Part shown: piece after piece, positions 19,301 through 27,075 of the stretch | How positions within the stretch are numbered: the first letter of the stretch is position 1 | How the letters are laid out: each line of letters opens with the position of its first letter | Assembly: GCA_964594635.1 (NCBI GenBank) | Contig: CAZQMV010000005.1 | Span: 124,001 to 188,000 of the forward strand | DNA length: 64,000 nucleotides | DNA from: Berkiella sp964594635 | Lineage (GTDB): Bacteria > Pseudomonadota > Gammaproteobacteria > Berkiellales > Berkiellaceae | Direction: 5' to 3' | Notes under the pieces: generated by a model | Told to the model about the DNA's origin: nothing | The model's input: only the letters and a program-made list of their open reading frames with translations | Databases searched by the model: none | Made by a program: the position numbers and the translations under genes

Positions 19301-20078
19301 TCCTTCCAATTGGAAAAACAATGCTACTTTGTTGTTTACAGCCATGAAAACAACTGCTGGCGATCAGCCAATTACTGCCTCTCCTGTGGTTGGACCTCAT
19401 CCTAATGGCCTGAACTATGGCGTCATGGTTTATTTTGGCACAGGGAAATACTTAGAGATCACGGATAACAGCGTTACCAATCGAGTTACCCAAACCTTTT
19501 ATGCCGTTTGGGATAAAATGACAGGGGCAACGGTTGCCAAATCCAGCTTAGTGCAACAAACCATTCTAGGTGAGGCAACAGTTGGCTCAAATTCGTTTAG
19601 AGCCATTTCAAGTAATTCACTGAATTGGTCCTCTAATCAGGGTTGGTATCTAGACTTGTTTGTCAACAATTCCAATAATGGCGAACGACAAATCAGTCAA
19701 CCTATTTTGCGCAATCAAAATGTTATTTTCACCACCATGATCCCTTCCAGTAGCATCTGCGATTTTGGTGGCAATAGCTGGATTATGGAAGTTGACGCAG
19801 CGACTGGTGGAGTGCCCTTTAGCTCACCATTTGATACTAACAATGACGGTGTATTTACCGAAGCAGACTATATCACCATCACTGTCAATGGCAGCTCTGT
19901 GCAAAAGAAAGTGGGTGGCTTAAAATCTGCAGCAGGTATTACGGGTACACCTGCGGTTATGCTAAGTCCTGATAAATCCAAGGAAGTGAAAGTCACCAGT
20001 GGTTCGCAAGGATTATCAAGTATCATTGAAAACACAGGTTCAAATCCGGGCAGACAAAATTGGCGCCAACTTTATTAG
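16314..20078 (+). CDS. pilY1: Type IV pilus tip adhesin/assembly factor PilY1
   Basis: Large exported protein (1254 residues) thought to cap the pilus tip and act in adhesion and surface sensing. A signal peptide ends near ...GSQAYG. A von Willebrand A-like region starts with the MIDAS motif DDSGSM (about residue 45) and includes ILFTDGYWND. The C-terminal half is a PilY1 beta-propeller (VYVGANDGMLHGF, ASALGNGGQSLFALDI) with VDQDYIVDYVYAGD near residue 968 and an EF-hand-like DTNNDGVFTEAD near residue 1173. It ends GRQNWRQLY, as in the family. The ATG at 16314 fits the signal peptide; an upstream in-frame ATG at 16284 overlaps pilX. Confidence 0.93.
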   Translation: MNIINRILISSVFSLLGSQAYGAILNLSQSPLFTATYVSPNVFFELDDSGSMDWEVSVAPYWNFCAYDPNAEGSYSSASVCGALVANGGLVRSYGNGNYRYFSYLFKTNDNLYNDNCNNSDYNAIQSCSSAGDKEWRIYSSDLNTLYYNPSATYAPWIGACTDAGVSCANANFSSVRSNPRQGTTGYATTRDLAGTFYEVWVDDRGFRASDGRPLRASGVNATTTANGIVDLWDSHVKIVFNAGNVQVYRSSYTPTFLSIGEIRTLQATLSGSSCYNVLGTTDLVRQIARGTLSYTSTGASGCRTIADAKTNMANWYQYGRRRAFAAKGAIGNIVSRFPNYRYGINVINNTNNFFIEMPASTVSDFTSHNANLVTSLYRFKWDALGTPLRAGLARAGQYYSNALSGKANPIIYACQQNYTILFTDGYWNDSTSPANIGDDDRDGIAKTLADVARYYYLRDLSPLPNQVLPNAYDPATYQHMVTFGVGFGVAGLLKDTDDNGWPNPPLAANGNWGNPFNSDAEKADDLWHAAFNSSGFYLNAQDASTISDSMAKILANINDRSASAAPVAQNSTVLSSDSLVYQAIFNTNSWTGDLLAYPIGVNHQLASAPIWSAACALTGGNCVLTSTVTTALAPNNRVIFTRNFTGANNGIAFRWPSNYTTYKVSGALPTNLANFLAKAPFTANTTNAAQITTNQAYGSALLNYLRGDRSQEAAKKATYQFRDRNNVLGDIVNSAPVYVGPPSRVFPDSLEASPYSTFKSTYQNRPPLVYVGANDGMLHGFLATNGVEKLAYIPGHRQIYNNLPTLSDHPYVHTYFTDGSPVESDVYYNGGWHTILASALGNGGQSLFALDITNPSQFTEANAANLYLFEFSDLNDPDFGYIQGQPIIAKVRTGTNTSKWAIIVNNGYNSTQADGSASTTGKAALFILFIEQGINGTWVADSNYIKIPVGSANLTSPNGLSTPYAVDVDQDYIVDYVYAGDLKGNMWKFDLRNTTPSNWKNNATLLFTAMKTTAGDQPITASPVVGPHPNGLNYGVMVYFGTGKYLEITDNSVTNRVTQTFYAVWDKMTGATVAKSSLVQQTILGEATVGSNSFRAISSNSLNWSSNQGWYLDLFVNNSNNGERQISQPILRNQNVIFTTMIPSSSICDFGGNSWIMEVDAATGGVPFSSPFDTNNDGVFTEADYITITVNGSSVQKKVGGLKSAAGITGTPAVMLSPDKSKEVKVTSGSQGLSSIIENTGSNPGRQNWRQLY

Positions 20079-20089
20079 AGGAGCATTAA

Positions 20090-20437
20090 ATGAAAACCGC
20101 AATTTTTTTACTGGCAATGAGTTTGTGTGTATGCTTGATGCCACTCACGGGAGCTGCTGCCACAACAGAATCGGGCAAACAAGGAACGATCTCTACGTTC
20201 AGCATTGAAGACCGAACCATGTTCATTAATGAGAAAGAATTTCTCTTGGCAGATAACATGCAAGTTGTAAACAAAGGAAATATTGCTGCCGGTGAAATGA
20301 TTCTAAAAAATGGACAATCGATTGAATATTGGCTTGATACAAAAGCCGAGCCCAATATGCACTTTCCAAAAGACAAAGAGTACTTGCCTGTGATAAAACG
20401 CATTCGCGTGTTATCTGATGTGGAAATGAATTATTAG
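20090..20437 (+). CDS. pilY2: PilY2-type small exported pilus biogenesis protein
   Basis: 115-residue protein with a Sec signal peptide (MKTAIFLLAMSLCVCLMPLTGAAA), then a small beta-rich domain with FSIEDRTMFINEKEFLLADN and LKNGQSIEYWL. Length, export signal and place between pilY1 and pilE match Pseudomonas PilY2. Sequence similarity judged by eye is modest, so the name rests mostly on context. RBS GGAG lies at a good distance and the gene follows pilY1 by 11 bp. Confidence 0.68.
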   Translation: MKTAIFLLAMSLCVCLMPLTGAAATTESGKQGTISTFSIEDRTMFINEKEFLLADNMQVVNKGNIAAGEMILKNGQSIEYWLDTKAEPNMHFPKDKEYLPVIKRIRVLSDVEMNY

Positions 20438-20450
20438 TTTAGGTTAAGTT

Positions 20451-21227
20451 ATGCAACAAATGAACGCCAGAGCACCCAAGCAACAAGATGGATTCAGTAT
20501 TGTATCCACTATGTTTCTTATTGCCGTTGCTGCTTTGTTGCTTTCAGGTTTTTTTCGATTATATCTAAATAATAAAGAACCCTTAACAGAGGTTAACTTT
20601 CGTACGTTAAGCTACAATCCCTATTTTAGTTGGATATTTTTTAATAATCATACGCAAGAATTAGGTTTTTACCCTTTTGATTCGCCGATTATTCATAAAC
20701 CCTTTGATGAAATTGCGCCTTTATTTGCACCTCGCTCAACATTAGTCAAGGTCGATGGCAACATCAATGGTAGCGATACCTTTACTTTACAATATACAGG
20801 CAATGATTCTGGGAATGTCTTTAATTGCGAAGGGACTCCTTTAATGGCTAATCAGCAAACTGAAAGCTTTTATTATATTGATGAACACAAAGATTTAGTC
20901 TGCTCGACCAGAAATCAAGATGCAGCACTAGAAAAAGCTTATCCTGTTATGAAAAATGTTGAATCGATGGTTATCCGTCTTGGGGAAGATCTTGATAATG
21001 ATGGTTTGGTTAATCGCTATATGGCAGCAGATGCTTCCTCAGTAGCGTATGATAAAGTGGTAAGTCTACGGGTCAGCTTATTGCTTCGAGCAAATGAAAC
21101 CTCAGAGCTTTTAACGTCCAATCAGTATTACAATCTAGATGGTGAAGAAAAAGGACCGTATTCAGATTTATATATCCGTAAAGTATTAACAACCACCATT
21201 CCACTTAAAAAACGAACCGATCCATAA
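20451..21227 (+). CDS. Second PilW-like minor pilin lacking Glu5
   Basis: 258-residue pilin-like protein. The leader ends KQQDG and the following helix is FSIVSTMFLIAVAALLLSGF, so mature position 5 is Ser, not Glu. The C-terminal domain matches PilW at 14960: GSDTFTLQYTG against GSDTFTIRYQG, GEDLDNDGLVNRYM against GEDLNNDNTADRYV, and VVSLRVSLLLRANE against IVSMRLSLLLRSDE. It is therefore a diverged duplicate inserted between pilY2 and pilE. It lacks the PilW block LQENGRF. Loss of Glu5 recalls GspK-type tip pseudopilins; that role is inference. Confidence 0.8.
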   Translation: MQQMNARAPKQQDGFSIVSTMFLIAVAALLLSGFFRLYLNNKEPLTEVNFRTLSYNPYFSWIFFNNHTQELGFYPFDSPIIHKPFDEIAPLFAPRSTLVKVDGNINGSDTFTLQYTGNDSGNVFNCEGTPLMANQQTESFYYIDEHKDLVCSTRNQDAALEKAYPVMKNVESMVIRLGEDLDNDGLVNRYMAADASSVAYDKVVSLRVSLLLRANETSELLTSNQYYNLDGEEKGPYSDLYIRKVLTTTIPLKKRTDP

Positions 21228-21236
21228 GGGCATTTT

Positions 21237-21641
21237 ATGAAGCAAACGTCTCGCATGCAGGGCTTTACACTCATGGAATTAATGATTGCGGTCGTTATTG
21301 TCGGCGTGTTAGCTGCAATTGCATATCCTGCGTATACCGACCATATGAACCGCGCACGTCGCGCTGATGGAAAGGCGGCCTTACTGAACATGGCTAACTA
21401 TATGGAACATTATTATACCGAAAATAATGGCTACTCAGGCGCAACACTGACGACGATCGGCTATACGGGCACTACCTCTCAAGAAGGTTATTACAACTTA
21501 AGTATTTCCGCGTTGACAAATACGTCTTACACTTTAAGGGCAACGCCGACTGGGGTGCAAGCGGGAGATACCACTTGTGGGGCGTTGACGTTGACGAATA
21601 CGAATATAAAAGGGCCGACGGCAGACTGCTGGCAACGCTAA
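21237..21641 (+). CDS. pilE: Minor type IV pilin PilE
   Basis: 134-residue pilin with leader MKQTSRMQG and mature start FTLMELMIAVVIVGVLAAIAYP, Glu5 present. Then YTDHMNRARRADGKAALLNMANYMEHYY, the standard PilE block, and a C-terminal Cys pair (CGALTL...ADCWQR) framing a short D-region. In the P. aeruginosa cluster the last gene before ispH is pilE, as here. It is a minor pilin of the tip/priming complex rather than the major subunit, going by context. Confidence 0.9.
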   Translation: MKQTSRMQGFTLMELMIAVVIVGVLAAIAYPAYTDHMNRARRADGKAALLNMANYMEHYYTENNGYSGATLTTIGYTGTTSQEGYYNLSISALTNTSYTLRATPTGVQAGDTTCGALTLTNTNIKGPTADCWQR

Positions 21642-21704
21642 TACTCTTCGCTTTTTAACCTATGGCTTTGTTGCTTTTGTTTTTTGCAATCCTCATTTAC
21701 TGTA

Positions 21705-21750
21705 CCCCACGCTGCGATTGTTTGCTAACGCAAACAATCTTACGCGGGGC
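21705..21750. terminator. Bidirectional terminator-like hairpin between pilE and ispH
   Basis: GATTGTTTGC (21716-21725) pairs with GCAAACAATC (21730-21739) across a TAAC loop, and outer CCCC and GGGG blocks extend the stem. It lies between convergent pilE and ispH. Neither side has a long T run, so it may be a decayed repeat hairpin as well as a terminator. The rest of 21642-21800 shows no gene. Confidence 0.5.
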
Positions 21751-21800
21751 TAATAACTTGCGCTCCGATGGGGCTGTTGAAAGGCTAAATGATAATATTG

Positions 21801-22808
21801 TTACTCAATTGTCTCTTCGAGTTTAAAATGGTTGGTGATTTTCACTTCGCGAAGTTCGCGCGGCATGGCAAATGAGACATTTTCTTCAATGCCTTTCACT
21901 TCTTCGATACCAATCACTTCCAAGTTATCTTCCAGCGTACGAATAACCGCTTTCACCAATACATCGGGTGCGGAAGCGCCCGCAGTAATACCAATGGCAT
22001 TCACCCCTTCAAACCAATCCCAGTCAATCATTTCAGGTTTATCGAGTAAATAGGCAGGCGTGCCCAGCTGCTCTGATAATTCACGTAAGCGATTTGAGTT
22101 AGAGCTGTTTACCGAACCTACCACCAATACGACATCGGCTTGTTCAGCCAACACTTTGACAGCATCTTGGCGATTTTGCGTCGCATAACAAATATCATCA
22201 CGACGTGGCCCCTGGATCTTGGGGAATTTTATTTTTAACGCTTCAATGATTTGCTGAGTATCTTCTACTGAAAGGGTTGTTTGGGTGACATAACAAAGCT
22301 CTTCTGGATTTTTGACGTTTAAGGCTTCAACATCTTTGATATCTTCCACCAAATAAATAGCACCTTCTGGGTTTTTATATTGCCCTAATGTGCCTTCAAC
22401 CTCAGCATGTCCTGCATGACCAATAAGTACACATTCATGGCCTTTTTTACTTTGACGCACCACTTCCATATGCACTTTGGTCACCAATGGGCAAGTAGCA
22501 TCTAACACCATATTAAAGCGGCGGTTCTCGGCTTCTTCTCGCACACGCTGTGACACCCCATGCGCACTAAAAATGACTGTGCTACCATCTGGAATCGATT
22601 CAAGTTCATCCACAAATACCGCACCACGGCCTTTTAAGCTATCAACCACAAAGCGATTATGCACCACTTCGTGTCTGACATAGATAGGTGCCCCAAACTT
22701 TTCAAGCGCAGCTTCTACAATATCAATTGCACGCTCTACCCCTGCACAAAAGCCACGAGGGTTGGCTAAATAAATCGTAATGGGTTCAGAATTTAACAAC
22801 ATATCCAA
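21801..22808 (-). CDS. ispH: 4-hydroxy-3-methylbut-2-enyl diphosphate reductase IspH
   Basis: Iron-sulfur enzyme for the last step of the MEP pathway, making IPP and DMAPP. The three cluster Cys are visible: ANPRGFCAGVERAI (Cys21), DATCPLVTK (about 105) and DDICYATQNRQ (about 206). GHAGHAEVEGT and VNSSNSNRL are also family signatures. The protein has 335 residues with an acidic C-terminal extension. It lies 2 bp after lspA on the minus strand; the FKBP-type gene often found between them is missing. Confidence 0.97.
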   Translation of the reverse strand: MDMLLNSEPITIYLANPRGFCAGVERAIDIVEAALEKFGAPIYVRHEVVHNRFVVDSLKGRGAVFVDELESIPDGSTVIFSAHGVSQRVREEAENRRFNMVLDATCPLVTKVHMEVVRQSKKGHECVLIGHAGHAEVEGTLGQYKNPEGAIYLVEDIKDVEALNVKNPEELCYVTQTTLSVEDTQQIIEALKIKFPKIQGPRRDDICYATQNRQDAVKVLAEQADVVLVVGSVNSSNSNRLRELSEQLGTPAYLLDKPEMIDWDWFEGVNAIGITAGASAPDVLVKAVIRTLEDNLEVIGIEEVKGIEENVSFAMPRELREVKITNHFKLEETIE

Positions 22809-22810
22809 TC

Positions 22811-23320
22811 CTATTTTTCAATTTCTTTTGAAAAAATCAGCGATTTGATTGTCATCAAAGCGCCAATGGTAATAAAACAATCAGCCAGATTAAAAGTGTA
22901 CCAATGCCATTGTTTGTAGTAAAAATCGATAAAATCAATCACATGACCATAAACAATGCGATCAACCAAATTGCCTAACGCCCCGCCGAGTATTAAAGCT
23001 AATGCCGCTTTATTCCATTTTTCATGACGAGGTGTTTGAGCCAACCAAATCGCAACAACAAGACTAATGAAAGAAACGAAGGTGATCAGCAGTATTCTGC
23101 CAAGAGCCGCCTGTTGACTAAACAAACTAAATGCGACACCCGTGTTATAAGTTAATGTGAGCGACATTGATGGAATAAGGTTCATAAACTCACCAAAAGC
23201 GATATGCTTAACAACCCACCACTTACTCGCTTGATCAAGTGCTAACAATAATCCACTTAAGAGAAACCAGCCCCAAGCTCTATTTTTAACTGTGTTATCC
23301 ATGATATCCGTTTTAAGCAT
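22811..23320 (-). CDS. lspA: Lipoprotein signal peptidase LspA
   Basis: Inner-membrane aspartyl peptidase that cleaves prolipoproteins such as Pal. Four membrane helices and the conserved blocks LALDQASKWW, YNTGVAFSLF, GGALGNLVDRI and HVIDFIDFY hold the catalytic Asp pair. The start is uncertain: an ATG at 23320 overlaps the ileS stop by 8 bp (ATGCTTAA), typical of coupling, while the ATG at 23302 gives the more usual N-terminus MDNTVKNRAWGW. I give the coupled start. Confidence 0.94.
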   Translation of the reverse strand: MLKTDIMDNTVKNRAWGWFLLSGLLLALDQASKWWVVKHIAFGEFMNLIPSMSLTLTYNTGVAFSLFSQQAALGRILLITFVSFISLVVAIWLAQTPRHEKWNKAALALILGGALGNLVDRIVYGHVIDFIDFYYKQWHWYTFNLADCFITIGALMTIKSLIFSKEIEK

Positions 23321-26141
23321 AATGGCGCGTTTCCCCTTCATTCCCTTCATCAATATTCGTCACGCAGCGTCCACATAACTCTGGATATGCAGGATTTTGA
23401 TTAACATCTATCCGATGATGCCAACATCTTGCACACTTTTCATATTCGCTGGTTTTAACCCAAACCCACAAATCGTCGCTTTCAGTCTTTGTGGCATCAG
23501 TGGGTTTTTCAGCCAATGGTTTCACTTGTGCACCGGAAGTAATCAGCACAAAACGTAACTCGTCTTTTAAGGCCGTTAAATCATTTAGCAGAGAGCCTTG
23601 GGCATATAACACAACCTCTGCATCCAGTGGTGCACCAATCTTTCCCGCATTTCTTTGGGTTTCTAATGCTTTATTCACTTGGTCTCGAACAAACATGATT
23701 TGGTGCCAAAAGGTATTGCCCATTTTGTGTTCTGCTGATTGTCTGGGTAAATCATTTCGCCACTCACTAAAGAATACGGAATGCTCCTTGGTATCTGGCA
23801 ATATTTCCCAAACTTCTTCGGCTGTAAAGCTTAAAATCGGAGCTAACCAACGTGTTAGCGCATGCGCAATGTAATACATAGCAGTTTGTGCAGAACGTCT
23901 TGCTAAGCCTTCTTTCTTGGTGGTGTATTGGCGATCTTTAATCACATCTAAATAGAAACTGCCTAATTCAACCACACAAAAATTGTGAATTTTTTGATAA
24001 ATAAGATGGAACTGGAAAGTGTCATAGGCTGCGATAATTTCCGCTTGTAGCTCGGCGGCCACTTCGATGATCCAGGCATCTAAAGCCACCAATTTTGCAG
24101 GCTCTACTAAATGCTTTTCTGGTACAAAGCCATCGATATTGGCTAACAAGAAGCGCAATGTATTACGAATACGACGATAAGCATCCGCCGTGCGATTTAA
24201 GATTTCATCTGAAACATGGATCTCGCCTTTATAATCCGTTGCGCTTACCCACAAACGCAAAATATCGGCGCCTAGTGTTTTTAATACTTTATCGGGAGCA
24301 ACCACATTTCCTAACGATTTTGACATTTTGCGCCCTTGCGCATCAACGGTAAATCCGTGGGTTAATACCGTTTTATAGGGCGCTTGTTCCACCATGGCCA
24401 CGCTACTTAATAATGACGATTGGAACCAACCTCGATGCTGATCGGAACCTTCTAAATACAGATCAGCTGGGAATTGTAACTCTGGACGCTTCTTTAATAC
24501 GGCGGTATGGCTCACCCCAGAATCAAACCAAACATCCAAAGTGTCTTGTGATTTTTCATAACTTGTCATATCAGCAAACGGTAGGGCCTGAATATCCAAA
24601 TCATGCCAAGCTTCGATGCCTTGCTTTTCAATGGCTTGTGCGACTACCTCAATGATTTCTGAGATCTGCGGATGTACGTCACCCGTATACTTATGCAACA
24701 CCAAGGGTAAGGGTGTGCCCCAAGTTCTTTGTCGTGAAATACACCAATCGGGTCTATCTTGTATCATCAATTGAATGCGCGATGCTCCCCACTCAGGCAC
24801 CCATTTAACCCCGTCAATGGCTTGCAGCGCATTTTTTCGTAACTGTCTTGTTTCCATACTGATAAACCATTGAGCTGTCGCCCGAAAAATCAAGGGTGTT
24901 TTATGGCGCCAGCAATGCGGATAGCTATGGTTTAATGTGGTAGCATGCAGCAGATTGTTTTTCTCTTTCAGAATGTCAATAATTTTATCGTTGGCTTTAA
25001 AGACATGCATTCCGCCCACAAGCGGGGTTTCTTTAAAAAAGCACCCTTTGCTATCGACTTCGGTTTCAACTTTTAATCCATACTGACTGCTGATAAGGTA
25101 ATCTTCCAAACCATGCGCAGGTGCGGTATGAACCGCTCCAGTACCGGCGTCGGTTGTCACGTGATCACCTACAATCACAGGTACCAAACGATCATAAAAA
25201 GGATGTTGCAATAACAGCTTCTCAAGCTGTCTTCCTTTCATTGTTGCCAATACTTCATAATCAGCACACTCATAGCGCGCCATACACGTTTCAAGTAGTG
25301 CTTTTAAAATACAAATTGCTTCAACATCATTCGCAAATTGTCCCTTCACCAACACATAGTCTAACTCAGGATGCAAAGCGACTGCTTGGTTTGCAGGCAA
25401 AGTCCATGGCGTGGTCGTCCAGATCACAAGCGCGGCATTATTGATTGTTAATTGAGTATTAAGCGCTTCAGATAACGTATGCATATTGGCAAAACGAAAA
25501 CACACATCAATTGCGGGTGAGGTTTTATTTTGATATTCCACTTCGGCTTCTGCTAATGCCGAGCCACATTGAGTACACCAATGAACAGGCTTTGCGCCAC
25601 GAATTAAATGGCCTTTTTCTAATATTTTGCCAATGGAACGCACGATATCGGCTTCATAGGCAAAATCCATGGTTTTGTAGGGATTCTCCCAATCAGCCAA
25701 AATGCCTAAGCGAATAAAGGAGGCTTTTTGTAATTCAATTTGCGATTCTGCATATTCGCGACATTTCTCACGAAAGACTTTAGGGGTAACATCAATGTTA
25801 GCAAGGCCAATTTTTTTCTCAACATTAACTTCAATCGGCAAACCATGGCAATCCCAACCGGGCACTAACGGAGCATCAAAGCCACTTAGCATTTTCGATT
25901 TAACAATAATATCTTTTAGAATGGTGGTTACGGCATGCCCGATATGAATGTCGCCATTGGCATATGGGGGCCCCATATGCAAAACATATTTCTTTTTACC
26001 TTTGCTTTTTTCGCGAGCAAGCTTATACCAATCCATGCTTTGCCATTTTGCCAAACGCTCTGGTTCTTTTTGCGGCAAGTTTGCTTTCATTGGGAATGCC
26101 GTTGTGGGTAAATTTAACGTATTTTTATAATCGGTTTTCAT
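23313..26141 (-). CDS. ileS: Isoleucyl-tRNA synthetase
   Basis: Class I synthetase of 942 residues charging tRNA-Ile. HIGH motif in GPPYANGDIHIGHAV, the CP1 editing domain (TTPWTLPANQAV, GTGAVHTAPAHG), the signature KMSKSLGNVV, the anticodon-binding domain and the C-terminal zinc finger (CARCWHHR...CGRC). The bacterial type with the zinc finger is mupirocin-sensitive in other species. No T-box leader is seen upstream, as expected in a gammaproteobacterium. Confidence 0.98.
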   Translation of the reverse strand: MKTDYKNTLNLPTTAFPMKANLPQKEPERLAKWQSMDWYKLAREKSKGKKKYVLHMGPPYANGDIHIGHAVTTILKDIIVKSKMLSGFDAPLVPGWDCHGLPIEVNVEKKIGLANIDVTPKVFREKCREYAESQIELQKASFIRLGILADWENPYKTMDFAYEADIVRSIGKILEKGHLIRGAKPVHWCTQCGSALAEAEVEYQNKTSPAIDVCFRFANMHTLSEALNTQLTINNAALVIWTTTPWTLPANQAVALHPELDYVLVKGQFANDVEAICILKALLETCMARYECADYEVLATMKGRQLEKLLLQHPFYDRLVPVIVGDHVTTDAGTGAVHTAPAHGLEDYLISSQYGLKVETEVDSKGCFFKETPLVGGMHVFKANDKIIDILKEKNNLLHATTLNHSYPHCWRHKTPLIFRATAQWFISMETRQLRKNALQAIDGVKWVPEWGASRIQLMIQDRPDWCISRQRTWGTPLPLVLHKYTGDVHPQISEIIEVVAQAIEKQGIEAWHDLDIQALPFADMTSYEKSQDTLDVWFDSGVSHTAVLKKRPELQFPADLYLEGSDQHRGWFQSSLLSSVAMVEQAPYKTVLTHGFTVDAQGRKMSKSLGNVVAPDKVLKTLGADILRLWVSATDYKGEIHVSDEILNRTADAYRRIRNTLRFLLANIDGFVPEKHLVEPAKLVALDAWIIEVAAELQAEIIAAYDTFQFHLIYQKIHNFCVVELGSFYLDVIKDRQYTTKKEGLARRSAQTAMYYIAHALTRWLAPILSFTAEEVWEILPDTKEHSVFFSEWRNDLPRQSAEHKMGNTFWHQIMFVRDQVNKALETQRNAGKIGAPLDAEVVLYAQGSLLNDLTALKDELRFVLITSGAQVKPLAEKPTDATKTESDDLWVWVKTSEYEKCARCWHHRIDVNQNPAYPELCGRCVTNIDEGNEGETRHYA

Positions 26142-26147
26142 TGCTAC

Positions 26148-27074
26148 CTACCTTTGCGCCGCAAAAAATGCTTTAGCAGTTAAAACATCTTCAGCGATTT
26201 GTTTTTTTAATGCGTGAATATCCGAAAAACGAATTTCATCGCGAATTTTTTGTAAGAACTCTACAGTAATCCTTTTGCCATAAAGATCCTGTGAAAAATC
26301 TAAAATATGCGCTTCTAAAAAATAATTTTTTCCATCCAGTGTTGGGCGCGTACCCACGTTCGTAACCGCATTGAAACGTTGGCCGTCAACAAATACATGC
26401 GTTACAAAAACACCTTTAAATGCCAAGTCATGCGGTTTGAGTTTTAAATTAGCGGTAGGAAATCCTAAGGTTCTTGCCAAACGTGAGCCTGTTACTACCC
26501 GTTGACTCACTTGGTAGTTGCGTCCCAATTGCTGTCTAACGCCAACCAAATCCCCTTTTAATAAAAACTCTCGAACCCGTGTACTGCTAATTTTAATGGC
26601 TTCACTTTGATTCATCTTTAACGCTTCTACGGTAAAGCCTCTTTGCAACCCTATTTGCCGTAACAAAGTCACATCACCAAGCTGTTGATGACCAAAGCGA
26701 AAATCTTCGCCAACAATTAAATGTTTGACGTCCAAACCTTTGATAAGCAAATTTTCAATGAACTCATGAGGTAAAATAGCTGAGAACGTTTTATTAAAAC
26801 GAAGACAAACGACTTGATCAACTCCCCACTCTTTAAACAATAAGAATTTCTGCCTGAAACTCATTAGGCGCAATAAACTCATTTGTGGGCGTAAACAGGT
26901 TTGTGGCATGGGTTCAAAAGTAATTACAGTCGCTAATAACTGTTGTTCTTTTGCCTTGTTAACCAAATTCTTAATCAACATTTGATGACCTTGATGCAGA
27001 CCATCAAAATTACCGATGGTGATTGCACTCGGGTGTTTTGCTAAAGCGGGTTGGCGGATCAATTGTACTTTCAT
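26148..27074 (-). CDS. ribF: Bifunctional riboflavin kinase/FAD synthetase RibF
   Basis: Makes FMN and then FAD. The N-terminal nucleotidyltransferase has ITIGNFDGLHQGHQMLI and VGEDFRFGHQQLGD; the C-terminal kinase has RLARTLGFPTANLKL and TNVGTRPTLDG. I start at ATG 27074 (MKVQLIRQPA), aligning with known RibF proteins; an ATG three codons upstream would overlap the murJ stop by 8 bp. 308 residues. It sits between murJ and ileS, the usual Pseudomonas-type order. Confidence 0.95.
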   Translation of the reverse strand: MKVQLIRQPALAKHPSAITIGNFDGLHQGHQMLIKNLVNKAKEQQLLATVITFEPMPQTCLRPQMSLLRLMSFRQKFLLFKEWGVDQVVCLRFNKTFSAILPHEFIENLLIKGLDVKHLIVGEDFRFGHQQLGDVTLLRQIGLQRGFTVEALKMNQSEAIKISSTRVREFLLKGDLVGVRQQLGRNYQVSQRVVTGSRLARTLGFPTANLKLKPHDLAFKGVFVTHVFVDGQRFNAVTNVGTRPTLDGKNYFLEAHILDFSQDLYGKRITVEFLQKIRDEIRFSDIHALKKQIAEDVLTAKAFFAAQR

Positions 27075-27075
27075 A

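Noticed and set aside
26142..26147. T-box or other riboswitch before ileS, and FMN riboswitch before ribF
   Set aside because: Gaps are only a few bases and show no such structure; ribF is not in a riboflavin synthesis operon.
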